Assembly (NCBI GenBank): GCA_037349315.1
Contig: JBAIAC010000042.1
Location: 3,224,001 to 3,288,000, forward strand
Origin: Chelydra serpentina
Taxonomy: Eukaryota > Chordata > Testudines > Chelydridae
Direction of reading: 5' to 3'
DNA length: 64,000 nucleotides
Shown piece after piece: positions 23,005 to 35,806 of this stretch (positions are counted from its first letter, which is position 1; every line of letters begins with the position of its first letter). The notes under the pieces are model-generated. The model did not search any database and was not told where the DNA came from. It was given only the letters and a program-made list of their open reading frames with translations. A program made the position numbers and the translations under genes.

Positions 23005-24868
23005 GGGCAAAATTAGAAAGGCCAAAGCACAAAATGAGATCAAACTTGAGGAAGACATAAAGGGCAGCAAGAAAACATTCTACAAATATATTAGAAACAA
23101 GAGGAAAATCAAGGATAGGGTATGCCTGTTACTCAATGAAGAGGGAAAAACAATAACAGAAAATGTGAAAATGGCAGAGGTGCTTAACAATTTATTTGTT
23201 TCGGTTTTCACCAAGAAGGTTGGTGGCGATTGGACATCTAACGTAGTGAATGCCAGTGAAAATGAAGTAGGATCAGAGTCTAAAATAGGGAAAGACCAAG
23301 TTAAAAATTACTCAGACAAGTTAGATGTCTTCAAGTCACCAGGGCCTGATGAAATGCATCCTAGAATACTCAAGGAGCTGACTGAGGAGATATCTGAGCC
23401 ATTAGCAATCATCTCTGAAAAGTCATGGAAGACGGGAGAGATTCTAGAAGACAGGAAAAGGGCAGATATAGTACCCATCTATAAGAAGGGAAATAAGGAC
23501 AACCCAGTGAATTACAGACCAGTCATCTTAACTTCTGTACCCGGAAAGATAATGGAGCAAATCATTAAGGAATCAATTTGCAAACACCTAGAAGATAATC
23601 AGGTGATAAGTGAAAGTCAGCATGGATTTGTCAAGAAAAAATCATGTCAAACCAACCTGACAGCTTTCTTTGACAGGGTAACAAGCCTTGTGGATACGGG
23701 GGAAGCGGTAGACATGGTATATCTGGACTTTAGTAAGGCTTTTGATACTGATACATGACCTTCTAATGAACAAACTAGGGAAATACAACCTGGATGGAGC
23801 TACTATAAGGTGGGTGCAAAACTGTTTGGAAAACCATTCCCAGAGAGTAGTTATCAGTGGTTCACAGTCATGCTGGAAGGACATAATGAGTGGGGTTCTG
23901 CAGGGATCGGTTCTGGGTCCAGTTCTGTTCAAAATCTTCCTTAGTGATTTAGACCATGGCATAGAGAGTACACTTATAACGTTTGCGCATGATACCAAGC
24001 TGGGAGGGGTTGCAAGTGCCTTGGAAGACAGGATGAGAATTCAAAATGATCTGGACAACCTTGAGAAATGGTCTAAGGAAAATAGGATGAAATTCAATAA
24101 GGACAAATGCAATGTACTCCACTTAGGGAGGAACAATCAGTTACACACATACAAAATGGGAAATGACTGCCTAGGAAGGAGTACTGCAGAAAAGGATCTA
24201 GGGGTCATAGTGGATCACAAGCTAAATATGAGTCAACTGTGTAATGCTGTTGCAAAAAAAAGCAAACATCATTCTGGGATGTATTAGCAGGAGTGTTGTA
24301 AGCAAGACATGAGAAGTAATTCTTCCATTCTACTCTGCGCGGATTAGGCCTCACCTGGAGTGTTGTGTCCAGTTCTGAGCATCACAGTTCAGGAAAGATG
24401 TGGACAAATTGTTGAAAAGTCCAGCGAAGAGCAACAAAAATGATGAAAGGTCTAGAAAACATGACCTATGAGGAAAGATTGAAAGAACTGGGTTTGTTTA
24501 ATCTGGAGAAGAGAAGACTGAGAGGGGACACGATAACAGTCTTCAAGTACCTGAAAGGATGTTACAAGGAGGAAGGAGAAACATTATTCTCCTTAACCTC
24601 TGATGATAGGACAAGAAGCAATGGGCTTAAACTGCAGCAAGGGAGGTTTAGGTTGGACATTAGGAAAAACTTCCTAACTGTCAGGCTGGTTAAGCACTAG
24701 AATAAATTGCCTAAGGAGGTTGTGGAATCTCCATCATTGGATATCTTTAAGGGCAGGTTAGACAAATGCCTGTCAGGGATGGTCTAGATGGTGCTTGGTC
24801 CTGCCATAAGTGCAGGGGACTGGACAATATGACCTCTCGAGGTCCCTTCCAGTTCTGTGATCATCTGT
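23005..24868 (+). mobile_element. CR1 LINE, 5'-truncated, reverse transcriptase broken
   Basis: Encodes the RT domain ([39 protein letters not shown]), frameshifted near 23750, then GVLQGSVLGP. The catalytic tetrad reads FAHD instead of FADD. It continues to the conserved tail ([16 protein letters not shown]) and ends in GGTCCCTTCCAGTTCTGTGA near 24865. It inserted into the Harbinger element. Inactive. Confidence 0.88.
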
Positions 24869-26185
24869 TACAAGCCTGTTCATTAGAAAATTGTTTAACA
24901 AGCCCTGTGCTGTTTCCTCTAATTTCTCGGTAGAAGAATGTGTACCTGTTCTTTGTGTGAATAAGGTGTGTATGTGTGTGTGTAGCAAATAAGGGATAGG
25001 ATGTTAGTAGCAGATGGGCCTAATCACAGAGGAAAGAGTGAAGGAAACCCAGAGGCCAGTACCACCCTGCCTTGGTGATCCAAGAGGTACAAATATGGCC
25101 CTGAAGTGCAAAGGTGTCTGCCCCAAACTAAAAACAAAATATAAGATAAGGATCAGCTGCAAAACATCCAGCGCCCAGTTTGTCATTAAGGATCCAAACG
25201 TCACTGATGGAAGATGATTGTGAGAACAGCAAATTTGTAATGATCTAATCCCATCTGACACAGCAAAATCCATAGATTGACATGAGAGACAACTGATGTA
25301 AACATGGGCGGGAGCCAGGAGGCATTGGGTTCATTCTGCACCAACGACAGAGCATCGGGTGCATCCGATGGAGGCCCGGCTCCCACCCATGTTCGGTTGA
25401 GCTGGCCACTGAGCTGACTTGAGCAACGATAAGGACCGGTACTTATAACCCCAGCTGCAGAACCTTTTTGGTGTGTGTGTGTGTGTGTGTGTATAAATAT
25501 ATGCATACACTGATTTTAATACTTATGCAGCATTTTACATAAATGCGGCATGTTGCCTTGTCCCCTGAAAAAGAGTCCGTGAGTCTTTACAAGCATCACA
25601 ATGGCTCCAGCCTCTCCCCTTGTCCCAGGCCCCAGGTTCGTTGCATTGACTCAGCGCACCTGTAGCTCCCCAGCCGTATGGCTCCTCCAGGAAGGTGTCT
25701 GAGCTCTGGCTCCCAGCCCATCCGGCTCATTATCCCTGTCGCGTCATGCTGAGGCTGCTCCCTGCCCTCTCCAGGGGCTCCCTGAGCAAATGCGGCTGTC
25801 TCTGGGGCTTAGACCCCGCCCCTCTCCACTGTAACACGAGTCCTGGGCTAGGGTTCTGCTGAGGGTCAGCTGCCATCCTGGGTTAATTTCCCTCTTGTGA
25901 CCAGGGGAGGTGTTGCTATATTGAAGAAGGTGTGTCATATTAAAGTAGGTCTGTATTAAAATCACAAGCGAATTTGATTCCCCATAGTTTAAATTCCAGG
26001 GCATTGCTAATTAAGAGGGCTCTTGTTTTCTGTTTCTCCCTCTCTCTGGGCGAAACTTGCAAGCTGCTAATTGTGTTAGTCAAAGCGATACTTTGTAACA
26101 ACCACTGCTCACACACAGAGAGACACTTTGTAACGACAGAAACAGCTCATAGAGACTCCCACCCTTTGTAGTTTTTATCTCGTTT
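24869..26185. other. No gene seen; LTR-like scrap and (GT)n
   Basis: 25270-25570 resembles the 3' part of the LTR at 26186-26892 (GGAGC-rich start, then AAATGCGGCATGTTGCCTTG near 25545). A (GT)11 microsatellite lies at 25471-25492. No coding region supported. Confidence 0.5.
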
Positions 26186-26892
26186 TGTTATGGATGTTAT
26201 ATGCCAAACTTAAGTAACTTTGTAATACCCCGAGAGTTGTTAAAGTCAAGAGAGACAGGGAAGTAACAATTGTGATAGAGAACGTATGTGGATGGACGCT
26301 TGGTGTAGATAATGACTGAATGATCAGGGAGGTGCCAGCCTAAGAGTTTAGTATCGATTGGCCGAAGAATGTGCATGGTGGGAACGACCAGATGACCCCC
26401 GGAGGGCAGACTGGAATCCACCAGCAGCCACAAGGATGGGAAAAACAAGATAACGTCTGACAGCACAGAGCCATCAGGAACGTGCCATCTGCTGATTGAT
26501 TCAGCAACAACATGATGAAGCAATGAAGCAATTCCCATAGACTGACATAGGAATAAATTCCTATAAAAATGAACTCTAAGAACTGAGAATTTTGAGTCTG
26601 GTTCTGCTACCACCCTCCAGGAGCATCGGATGCGCATCTGACAAGGACTCGACTCCATCCTCGTGTACAGGCTACCTGGGCAGTACTCTGTCACGAGCAA
26701 TCTCCAGGCTAGTAACTATAACAACTATGCGGAACTTGTGTGAATGATTGTATGAGTGAATATGTGGATAAATAAGGAATAATAGTGTTATAAGAATTGC
26801 ATATTCAGATCATTCTGTTGTATTCACAATAAATGTGGCATTTTGCCTTATCCCTCTTATAAGATCCTGTTGGTATTATTTATTAGTATAAC
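26186..26892 (+). mobile_element. Probable solo LTR
   Basis: Starts TGTTATGG and ends ATAACA, the TG...CA form. It has TATAAAAA at 26562-26569 and AATAAA at 26828-26833, spaced as U3/R of an LTR. I could not see a target duplication or internal retroviral genes. Confidence 0.55.
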
Positions 26893-26899
26893 AGAGGGA

Positions 26900-27410
26900 G
26901 CCTTTGCCCACCCCCCAGGGTGGCCCAATAGCAGTGGTTAGAGCTGGGCAGGTTCCAGGGCCAGGTATCATCACTAGGAGGAAACAGGATGGACTCAGGG
27001 TGTCGGGTTCACTCCCTGCTCCAGGAGAATGGTCTCACAGGGACCTCAATCCCCCTGCTTGGACCCTGCTGGATACAGGAGCAGCCGTGAGCTTTTCCCA
27101 AGCTCTGGGAGGGGAGTAGGGGCTAGTGGTTAGAGCAGGAGGGGGTTGGGAGCCAGGACTCCTGAGTTCTCTTCCCAGCTCTGGGAGTGGAGTGGGGGCT
27201 AGTGGTTAGAGCAGGAGGAGGCTGGGAGTCAGGACTCCTGGGTTCTCTCCCAGCTCTGGGAGTGGAGTGGGGGCTAGTGGTTAGAGCAGGAGGAGGCTGG
27301 GAGTCAGGACTCCTGGGTTCTCTCCCAGCTCTGGGAGGGGAGTGGGGGCTAGTGGTTAGAGCAGGAGGGGGCTGGGAGCCAGGACCCTTGGCTGTCTGAA
27401 CCCACTGCTC
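26900..27410 (+). repeat. Tandem tRNA-like units, about 75 bp each
   Basis: CTAGTGGTTAGAGCAGG recurs at 27123, 27199, 27274 and 27349, a 75-76 bp period. Each unit has an A-box-like TAGTGGTTAGAGC and a B-box-like GGGTTCTCTCCC. Diverged copies precede from about 26930. Probably tRNA-derived SINE monomers in tandem. Confidence 0.65.
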
Positions 27411-29590
27411 AGTGCTCGTAGGTGAGAGGTACAAACAACCACCAAGCTCAGGGGAGTCTGATCATCCTTCATTGACCCCCAGGACGACGGGAACCCCCTG
27501 GGCGCCCTTATTCTGGCACCCCTGGTGTATGTCCCCCTGCTGACCCTGTGTGTGCGTGTGTACAGAACAAGACAATTAAAAGGGCAACAATGCATAGCAC
27601 GAATGGGTGGGCCTGCATGCCTGAGTTTTCTTCTAGGAAATGGGCCAGCCTGCCTGTTGAAGTGTGAAATCAATCCCCGCCCCAAGTGTGTGATTGAATC
27701 CAGGAGAAAGGTGAGTTACTCTCTACGGGGAAATCGAAAGTTAGATGCAGCCCATTGACTGTGTGTGTCTGTGTCGGGGGGGCAACTGGGTTGAAGTTGT
27801 GGAGGTGGGTGGGAGGGCTAGTTATGGGGGGAACAGAGGATGAGGGGTTAGATCCAGGGTACTGGGGGGTTGGGTACAGGACATGGGGGGCTGGATACAG
27901 AGGATGGGAAGAGAGGGGAGTAGTTACAAGGCTTGGGGGCTGGGTATGTGTGGGGTGTTGAAGCGGGGACTGCAGGGTGGGATGGGGGGGGTGAGGGCTC
28001 TTTCCAGACACCCTCCCTCTCTCTGGTGTGGGGGAGGGACATAGAGTCACCTCGGACTCCTGGGTTCCTTGATGCAGGAGACCCCTCCCCCCCGCAATCG
28101 CTCAGGCTCTGAGTCCGTATTGTGTCTCACAATTCCCCACGGCAATGGGGGCGGGGCGCAGTGGGAACAATGTTAGGCCAGAGCATCACAGTCAACCTCA
28201 GCGCGTGCCCCGTGGAGCACCTGACGCGCCGGGTCGAGCTGGGATCGGCCGTCGCTCCATTGGAGCCAATGGGGCCAGATCCCAGCTGGGGTCAATACAA
28301 CTTTCTCCCAGCATTTCCCTCCAAACATTTCATGTCCGACCCTTGCGGCTCGTGAAATCAGCGGCTTGTTGGACGTGCTTCCGCTCAGGCTCTGCAGTTA
28401 AAGCCCATCCCTCCCATGTCTCATGTCTCACCCCATGGAAATAGGCCCATGCCATGGGGTCCAGCCAGAGCCAGAGGTTTATTGCAAGCAAAGGGGGAAG
28501 AAGAGCCAGGTGCAGAGATACAATCTCCCAGTCCAGCCATGGCCTCGCCCTGAGTGTAATTAAAATCCCCACACACACACCACTGTTTGCCACTAATCCA
28601 GCCCTCCCTCCCCCCTGCTGTAACCCACCAGCCCCCACTCGCATCCCAGACCCGGGGAGAGAACCCAGGAGGCCTGGATCCCACTCCGCCCTGCTATAAA
28701 CACCAGACCCCCTCCCTCCCCTCTCCTCCCCAAGCCAGGATGGAACCCAGGTGTCCTAGGGATGGAGCTCAGGGCCAGATTCCAATCTCTGTGTCCCGTG
28801 TAAACCCGGAGGCCAAATGACTTACTTCAATGTAAGTAAAGGAAAAATCTGCCCCAACGTTTCATTTTCCACTGGCTTCATTCTCCCAGTGAGGCCGAGT
28901 CCTCCACAAACTTATCTCTGCTGTGCCTCAAAGTGGGGGCTGACAGCCCACGATCAATTTCCCTCTGTCCCCCTGAGTGTCCCAGCTGCATCCCAGCACC
29001 CTCAAATCCTCTTGCTCCCTGCAGGGCCCTGTGCTCATCCCCATCCCCCACCCCCACCCAGCAGCCCCTACCCCGCAGAGCCCTGCCCCCCTTGGACCCA
29101 ACTCCCCACCCAGTGCAGGCAGCTTGTAATGGGACAGACAGACACACCAATCTGGGATCCCTGCCTCCATGTGTCTCTGCCCACAAATTGCTGTTTCTGA
29201 ACCCCTCATGATGTCCCCAGATCACCCACACACAGACACACAGAAACACCCTTCCCGGAAGAGCCTAACTTTCGATTTCCCCGTCAAGGGTAATTCAGAC
29301 TCCTCTTGGTTTCTGCCTCCCCCAGGGCAGGGGTGGAGAAAAGTGCCTGTTGAAATGTGGAGTGATTCTGCAATGAGAACGCGCCTAGATGGAGTCACAG
29401 CATGCCAAGGCAGGTCACATACGCACCTGGCCTTCATCCAAATTAGGCTTCAGTGTAGACAGGTTCTGGCTCCCAGCCCTCCCCTGCTCTAAGCCACCAA
29501 ACCCCACTCTCCCTGTGAGATGTTGTATCAACACCCCCTCTGATGACACAAGTGCTTTGGGGCCAAGAGTCTACACCCCCTCACCCTTGC
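27411..29590. other. No gene seen
   Basis: G-rich and C-rich low-complexity stretches (27770-28030, 28580-29110) and scraps of the 75-bp tRNA-like unit in reverse (about 28640-28770). No coding region with splice or domain support. Confidence 0.5.
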
Positions 29591-30230
29591 TGGGCATGTG
29601 CCCGCTGGCAGAGGGAGCATATAAAAGGGAACAGCTCGGCTCTGTGCACTGGCTGGGTAGGAGAGTGGACGTGAGCTGTGAGCCCCTGCTGAGAAGCCAC
29701 CGGGATTCCAGACCACTGAAGCTGAACCCCCAGACTACAGCGTGGGAGCCCAGTCAGTTGCAGGCACCGAAGGGGACGTCGAGCTGCTACCATTGGGAGA
29801 GACGCCCGAGACACAACTAAGGGTAGGAAGTGGCCCGGGTGATGCCTTTGAGTATGTTGAGACCTGAACCTGGGTAACGGGTTTCATAGGGTCCTGGGTT
29901 GGAACCCGGAGAATAGGGTGGGCCCGGGTTCCCCTACCCTGCCCAACGCGTGCCAATAGGCAACTCTGATGCGGGAGAAAGGGCGGCTCCATTGAACCTG
30001 TGCCAATAGGCACCGCGGCTGCTGAGGTAAGCTGCCAGAGAGGGGTCAGCCCCTGTGACAAATAAAGTGGGGGGATAGCTCCCTTTGATAGACACCCAGC
30101 CAGTCAGTTCGCTGTAAAATCCCTCTTGGTAGCTGTGTCACGGAGTGTGGGGGAGTCAGGGCCCTGCGCCCCCGACTTCCTGCGATTCACCGTGACTCTC
30201 AGTCAGCCAGTAAAACAGAAGGTTTATTAG
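29591..30230 (+). mobile_element. Promoter-like, LTR-like dispersed sequence
   Basis: TATAAAAG at 29620-29627 in a GC-rich setting, and AATAAAG near 30060, followed by a TGTCACGGAGTGTGG motif at 30137. The spacing resembles an LTR. Boundaries are not determined and no gene follows. Confidence 0.35.
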
Positions 30231-31229
30231 ATGACAAGAACCCAGTCCAAACCAGAGCTTGTAGGTACAGAGAACAGGACCCCTCAGTCAGGTCCATCTT
30301 GGGGGTGGGAAGCCCTGACCTCGGTTCTGGGCCTCCCTCTCTTTCCCCAGCCAGCTCCAAAATGAAACTCCCCCCAGCCCCTTCTCTGGCCTTTGTCTCT
30401 TTCCCTGGCCAGGAGGCCACCTGATCTCTTTGTTCTCCAACACCTTCGGTTGGCACCTTGCAGGGGAGAGGCCCAGGCCATCAGTTACCAGGAGACAGGT
30501 TGTTGGCCATTCTCTGTGCAGACCCCTGCACACCCCTGCCCTCTAGGGCTCTGCAACAATCACACACCCTTATCCTACCACCTAGATATTTAAGAAATGC
30601 ATAGGGGAAACTGAGGCACCCACACAGTATTCAGAGAAAACATTAAGAACATTCCCACTTCATCACACATGGAAACCAGGCCTCAGACAAACTAGGTGCC
30701 ATGGGCTGCGAGCAGGTTTCAGGGGGTCCTCCAAGCAGGGCTAGCGTTAGACTCGCTGGGGCCCAGGGCAGAAAGCCAAGGCCCCACCGCATGGGGCAGA
30801 AGCCTGGGGCCCTGACCCCCACCACCTGGGGCTGAAGCCAAAGCCTGAGCAACTTAGGCTTAATTCATCTTTCTCTCCCCAGGGGGTCTGGGCTTCCCAT
30901 TTTTCTCTTTTCTGTGATCCCCCACAATTTCTCTTCTTCATTAAGTCCTACTCTCTCTCCTTCTATAAGGCATTTGACTTAGGTTTTAAAGCTAGGTTTT
31001 AAAGATACGTCGCGCAGCAGTGTGAAAAGTGTACACCCCTGACCAACACAGGAATGCCAGCAAAACCCCAGTGTGGATGCAGCTATGTTGACAGAAGAGG
31101 GCTTCCATCAACATAACTAGCTTTGTTCACAGCGGTGGTTTTCCTGTACTGACAGAAAAACCCTTCCGTGTGACCTGTCTGCACTATGGGGCTATGCCGG
31201 GATAGCGATGCCGACATACCTAAGCTGGT
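30231..31229. other. No gene seen
   Basis: Repeat-like, non-coding. Includes MITE-like tracts around 30720-30870 and 31000-31230 (TGTAGACA-type ends near 31860). Confidence 0.4.
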
Positions 31230-31868
31230 GTAGTCTATGTGGTCTCCTTATCTCAAAAAGGATATACTGGCATTAGAAAAAGTTCAGAGAAGGGCAAATA
31301 AAATGATTAGGGGTCTTGAACGGGTCCCATATGAGGAGAGATTAAAGAGGTTAGGACTTTTTAGCTTGGAAAAGAGGAGACTAAGGGGGGATATGATAGA
31401 GGTATATAAAATTATGAGTGGTGTGGAGGAAGTGAATAAGGAAAAGTTATTTACTTGTTCTCATAATAAAAGAACTAGGGGCCACCCAATGAAATTAGTG
31501 GGCAGCAGGTTTAAAACTAATAAAAGGAAGTTCTTCTTCACACAGCGCACAGTCAACCTGTGGAACTCCTTGCCTGAGGAGGCTGTGAAGGCTAGGACAA
31601 TAACAGGGTTTAAAAGAGAACTGGATAAATTCATGGAGGTTAAGTCCATTAATGGCTATTAGCCAGGATGGGTAAGGAATGGTGTCCTTAGCCTCTGTTT
31701 GTCAGAGGGGGGTGATGGATGGCAGGAGAGAGATTACTTGATCATTACCTGTTAGATCCACTCACTCCGGGGCACCTGGCATTGGCCACTGTCGGTGGAC
31801 AGGATACTGGGCTGGATGGACCTTTGGTCTGACCCAGTACGGCCTTTCTTATATGCTTATGTTCTCTG
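31230..31868 (+). mobile_element. CR1-type LINE 3' end
   Basis: A 141-residue frame (31237-31662) is the conserved LINE C-terminus: [38 protein letters not shown]. It is followed by the tail ending CAGTACGGCCTTTCTTATATG. It is 5'-truncated. Confidence 0.85.
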
Positions 31869-31959
31869 TAGTGTAGACATACCCGTAGACAACAGGACAT
31901 TCTGATTAAAAAACTAGCTTGACACAAAACAATATTATCCATATTAAATTGAATTAAAA

Positions 31960-32445
31960 CTGGCTAACTGATCCCCAAATGCAATTCTTACTGGGGAATC
32001 ATCACTGAGCGGGGGTGTTTTTAGTAGGATCTCACGGGGATTTGTTCTTTTCAAAATCTTTATCAATGATCCGGAAGAAAACATAAAACTGTTGTTGGTA
32101 AAATGTGCAGATGATACAGAGGCTGATGGAGAGGTGTATACTGGTGAAGACAGGTCACCAATACAGACCAATCTGGATCATTCAATAATTTGTGTGCAAA
32201 CAAAAACCCTGCATTTTAATACAGGCAAATGCAAGGTCAAACATCTAGGAACAAAGAATGCAGGGCACACTTACAGGGTGGGGGACTATATCGTGGAAAG
32301 CAGGAAATCTGAAAAAGACTTTGAGGTTGTGCTGGATAGTCAACTGAACATGAGCAGTCAGTTCAATGCTGTGGCTAAGAGGGCTAATGCGATCCATGGA
32401 TGTATCAAAAGTGGAGTGTGTCCCTGCCAGCAGGTAGGGGATCTT
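31960..32445 (+). mobile_element. Degraded LINE reverse transcriptase fragment
   Basis: Encodes FKIFINDPEENI and KCADDTEADG (an altered F/YADD region), then GKCKVKHLGTKN and VVLDSQLNMSSQFNAVAKRAN, matching the CR1 RT C-terminal half. It lacks both ends. Confidence 0.7.
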
Positions 32446-34090
32446 GGGGGACAATTACTGCACGGGTGGGGTGCAAAATAAACTTTATTAAGAGAATATA
32501 AAAACAGGGAAAATTCAATAGTGAGGGGTATGGGGTTTGTTAAGGTAGACAATTGGGGAGGGGTTTCTTTTAGTAAACAGGATAGGGGGTTTCAATAGTG
32601 GGGTACAACACAGTGGGGTACAATACAGTTGGTAACCAATTAACACTGAAGTATAAATGTAACAGGTAGCTAACAATTTCTATGTAAAGGGTGTGTTACA
32701 GCAGCATATAATCAACTAACAGTTATGGGTAAAATGTGTTAAATAACCAATAACTTTAGGTAAAAATGGGTCACAGTGGTGTAAATGTAAAATGTGAGGT
32801 GTGTTAGAGAGGAAAAGGAAAGTAACCAATGGGGTTTTTATGCTAGGCTTTAGTAATGCAATTGAGGCTTGGCAGCTCTAGGAAGTGGGGGGGGGGTGAG
32901 CATGTGGTGGAAGGGATATGGGGAGAGAGAGAAAGGCAGTGGTAGAGAAATGAGATTGGGGTGGGGGGAAGACACGTGGTGGAGCAGAGACCAAAGGCAG
33001 AGGCACTGCAGAGGGAGATTTGAACTGAGGGAGACACAGAGAGCAGACAGGCTGCAAGTTTAAACAGCAGAGAGACTGGGGAGCTCGGGGGGAGACACGG
33101 GCGAGCTTGGGGGGTTTGGGCAGCGGGAAGACAGACTTAACCACAATTATACAGAACACAGTAAAATCTTATCTATGATTTAACTTAACCAAGACTACAC
33201 AAGTTAGCAAGTAACAGAACACAATACAAACAATTCTTTAAAGCAAATTTAACCACAGCTATGCAAAATGAAACTACAATTTATCTAGACTAAAAGCTAA
33301 ACCTAATACAGACCAAGGAGTCTGCCTGCTGGGGAAAGAAAGCCAGCAGTTAAAACAAGGAGAGTGTGCAAGAGGTTTTTTCTTACCAATACCCAAGACA
33401 GCAACAGCATCAGACTTGATTCGCTTTCAATAATCAGGAGATCTCCAGGCACAAATTCGTTGTTCGTGGGAGGGGAGTTTAAAACGGGGGTACGCTCAAA
33501 AAAACAAACGAGAGCGGGGAGAGGGCCTCCCAAGACCCCTAGCTGATCAGACCAGGTGGCAAGGCAAGGAACTTCTCCAGGGGTCTAATCAGAAAATGTC
33601 TGGTTTTAAAGGCAAACTTAGGCAGTTTCCCACCAGTACTTTTGATTGGCTTCTCTGGATACAGGGGAGGAGGGAGAGAGCAGGGAAAGACAGCTAAGCA
33701 TAGGCATGCCTGGGCAAGTTCTGAGCCACAGGTATGACTCATATGCTCAGCTATGTGGCCACTTTAGGTCTTGCATACCTGGGCAGAGCACCCCTACACC
33801 GAGCCCGGGTCTGAACAAAGGAACCGAACAAAGGAGCAAGAAGCCTCCTCCCTAGGCAGAGCAATGGCTCCAGTTAGTCTGTACAAGCCATTTTCATGAG
33901 CAGGGCCAGGCTGACTTTGGTCAGTTCCATGGCCCGAGGGGGCGGCCACTATTGAAAAAGAATCCAGCAGGGGGACAGCTGTAACAGACAGAGTGGACGA
34001 GAGATATTACCTCCCGTCTATGGCATTGGTGAGGCCAATACTGAATACTATGGCCTGTTCTCAGGTCCTCATTTTTAAAAGGGCAGAGAA
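32446..34090. other. No gene seen
   Basis: AT-rich until about 32830, then mixed. Purine-rich stretch 32870-33130. No domain-bearing frame, tRNA or element termini recognised. Confidence 0.45.
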
Positions 34091-34094
34091 GACA

Positions 34095-35606
34095 TATGAA
34101 AATAAAAACAGAAATAAAAATATATAGAAAGTTCAATCCACAAAGGTAATGAAGTTCCTAGTTTCCATCTGGGCTAGAGAGACTTAAGAAGCTCAACCTA
34201 TTTAGATACGATCCCACACAGGGAGTAAATCTCTGATAGTAGAGAGCACTTTAATCAAGCAGACAAAGGCTGAACAAAATCCGAGGACTGGAAGTTGAAA
34301 CTAGAAAAATTCGATCAGGAAATAAGGCACAGATGTTTAACTGTTAAGGTACTTAACCATTGCAACAGATTATCATGTGGTGTGGTGGGATCTCCATGAC
34401 TGGGAACTTTTAAGTTAAGATTGGATTGGTCTTTCTAGTTCCACTGTAAGTTATTAAGCTTGATTCAGGAGCCACAAGATAACAGTCTGGCCTGTGTGAT
34501 ACAGGAAGTCAGGCTGTGGTCCCTTCTGGATTTAACATCTATGAATCTATGACAAATGGACAAGATGAGCTTAGAGCTTCTAGTTATTGGGAACATTTTT
34601 GTTTTAGGGTCAGCAGGGGCGGCGCTAACTTTTTTGCTACCCCAAGCAAAAAAACCAACAACCCCCAAGCACCACCCAGCAACAAAAAAAACCACTCCCC
34701 CCAACACAGGAGCGCGGCATGTCTGTGGCCCCCCTACCCCGGCCAGGGCACCGGCAGGGAGTACGGCATGTCCGCGGCCCCGCCAACGGAGAGGTTTTTT
34801 TTTTTTTTTAAATAAAAAAAATAAACAAAAACCCCTGAGTGCCGCCCCCCTCCAGGTGCCACCCCAAGCACGTGCTTGGTAGGCTGATGCCTGGAGCCGG
34901 CCCTGAAGATCAGAGTTAAGGACATTTGGGTGCAGATCATTGACATCAGCTGACCTGTGGTGATTGACACCAGTTGAAAATCTGATCTGACTGATTAGGT
35001 TGATGTCAAAATTGTTTGTTATGTCACCTTATCTTGCAGTTCCCTTAATGGGCAGTGTTTGGGTGCTTTTAGCCAGGGTGGGATTGTTTTGGCTGGTTCT
35101 GAAAGGCATTCAGCAAATGTAACTGTAAGTGATGGAAGTTATTTGTGTGGGGGAATAACTAATAACAACTAGTCCCAGTTAGGCAGCCAGAATTGCCATC
35201 AGAGGGAGCGCAGCTGGGAGCGGGGAGGGGGCTCCCTGTATCCAAATACAGCTGATGTTACAGTGCCTGGCCCAGGCTCCCAGGAGGAATTTCCATGTCC
35301 TCCGTATGTCGATGTCCCTTTTTTCAGAACCAAAGACCTTGGATGGGAATATTAGGCAGCTCGGGCTGTGTGAAGGGCCTTGCACCCTACACTGTGTCTC
35401 TCCCCTCCCTGCACAAGTAGCAGGCAAAGACCTGAACTGACCCTCCTTTCCCCAAATCTCTGTTTAAAGTAAGTGATACAGGGGTAGTTGAAAGTGGATA
35501 ATCCAGCTTTGCAGGTCTAATTTCATTTCAAAGTCCATGTTGATCAGGAAAAGCCCAGCCCCAGTTCTGAGCAGCCTCAGGTGGTGTTTGGTGTCATTTG
35601 GAAACT
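34095..35606. repeat. Right arm of the 1.5-kb inverted repeat (mate at 619-2125)
   Basis: Reverse complement of 619-2125 throughout, including a CR1 3' tail (about 34100-34556, plus orientation) and a MITE (34614-34905). Arm separation is about 32 kb and encloses the plus-strand TRIM gene. Confidence 0.8.
34614..34905. mobile_element. hAT-like MITE (inverted counterpart of 1319-1609)
   Basis: Termini CAGGGGCGGCGC and GAGCCGGCCCTG; flanks AGGGTCAG (34606-34613) and AAGATCAG (34906-34913), a decayed 8-bp duplication. Confidence 0.7.
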
Positions 35607-35806
35607 GAAAGTTTAATGAGGATAAAGGCGTCGGCCGTTCCCAGGCTGGGGGAGAGGATGGAAATTGGGGAGATTTCAGGGCTTTCCCCTGGAGCTCACC
35701 TGTAAGCAGATGACATGTCTCGGGGTTACTCTCTGTTTGTCACCATCTAGTGGGGTTGCCAAGCCTTCAGCATTGTGCTGGGGTCTCCAGAAATTAAAGC
35801 TTAATC

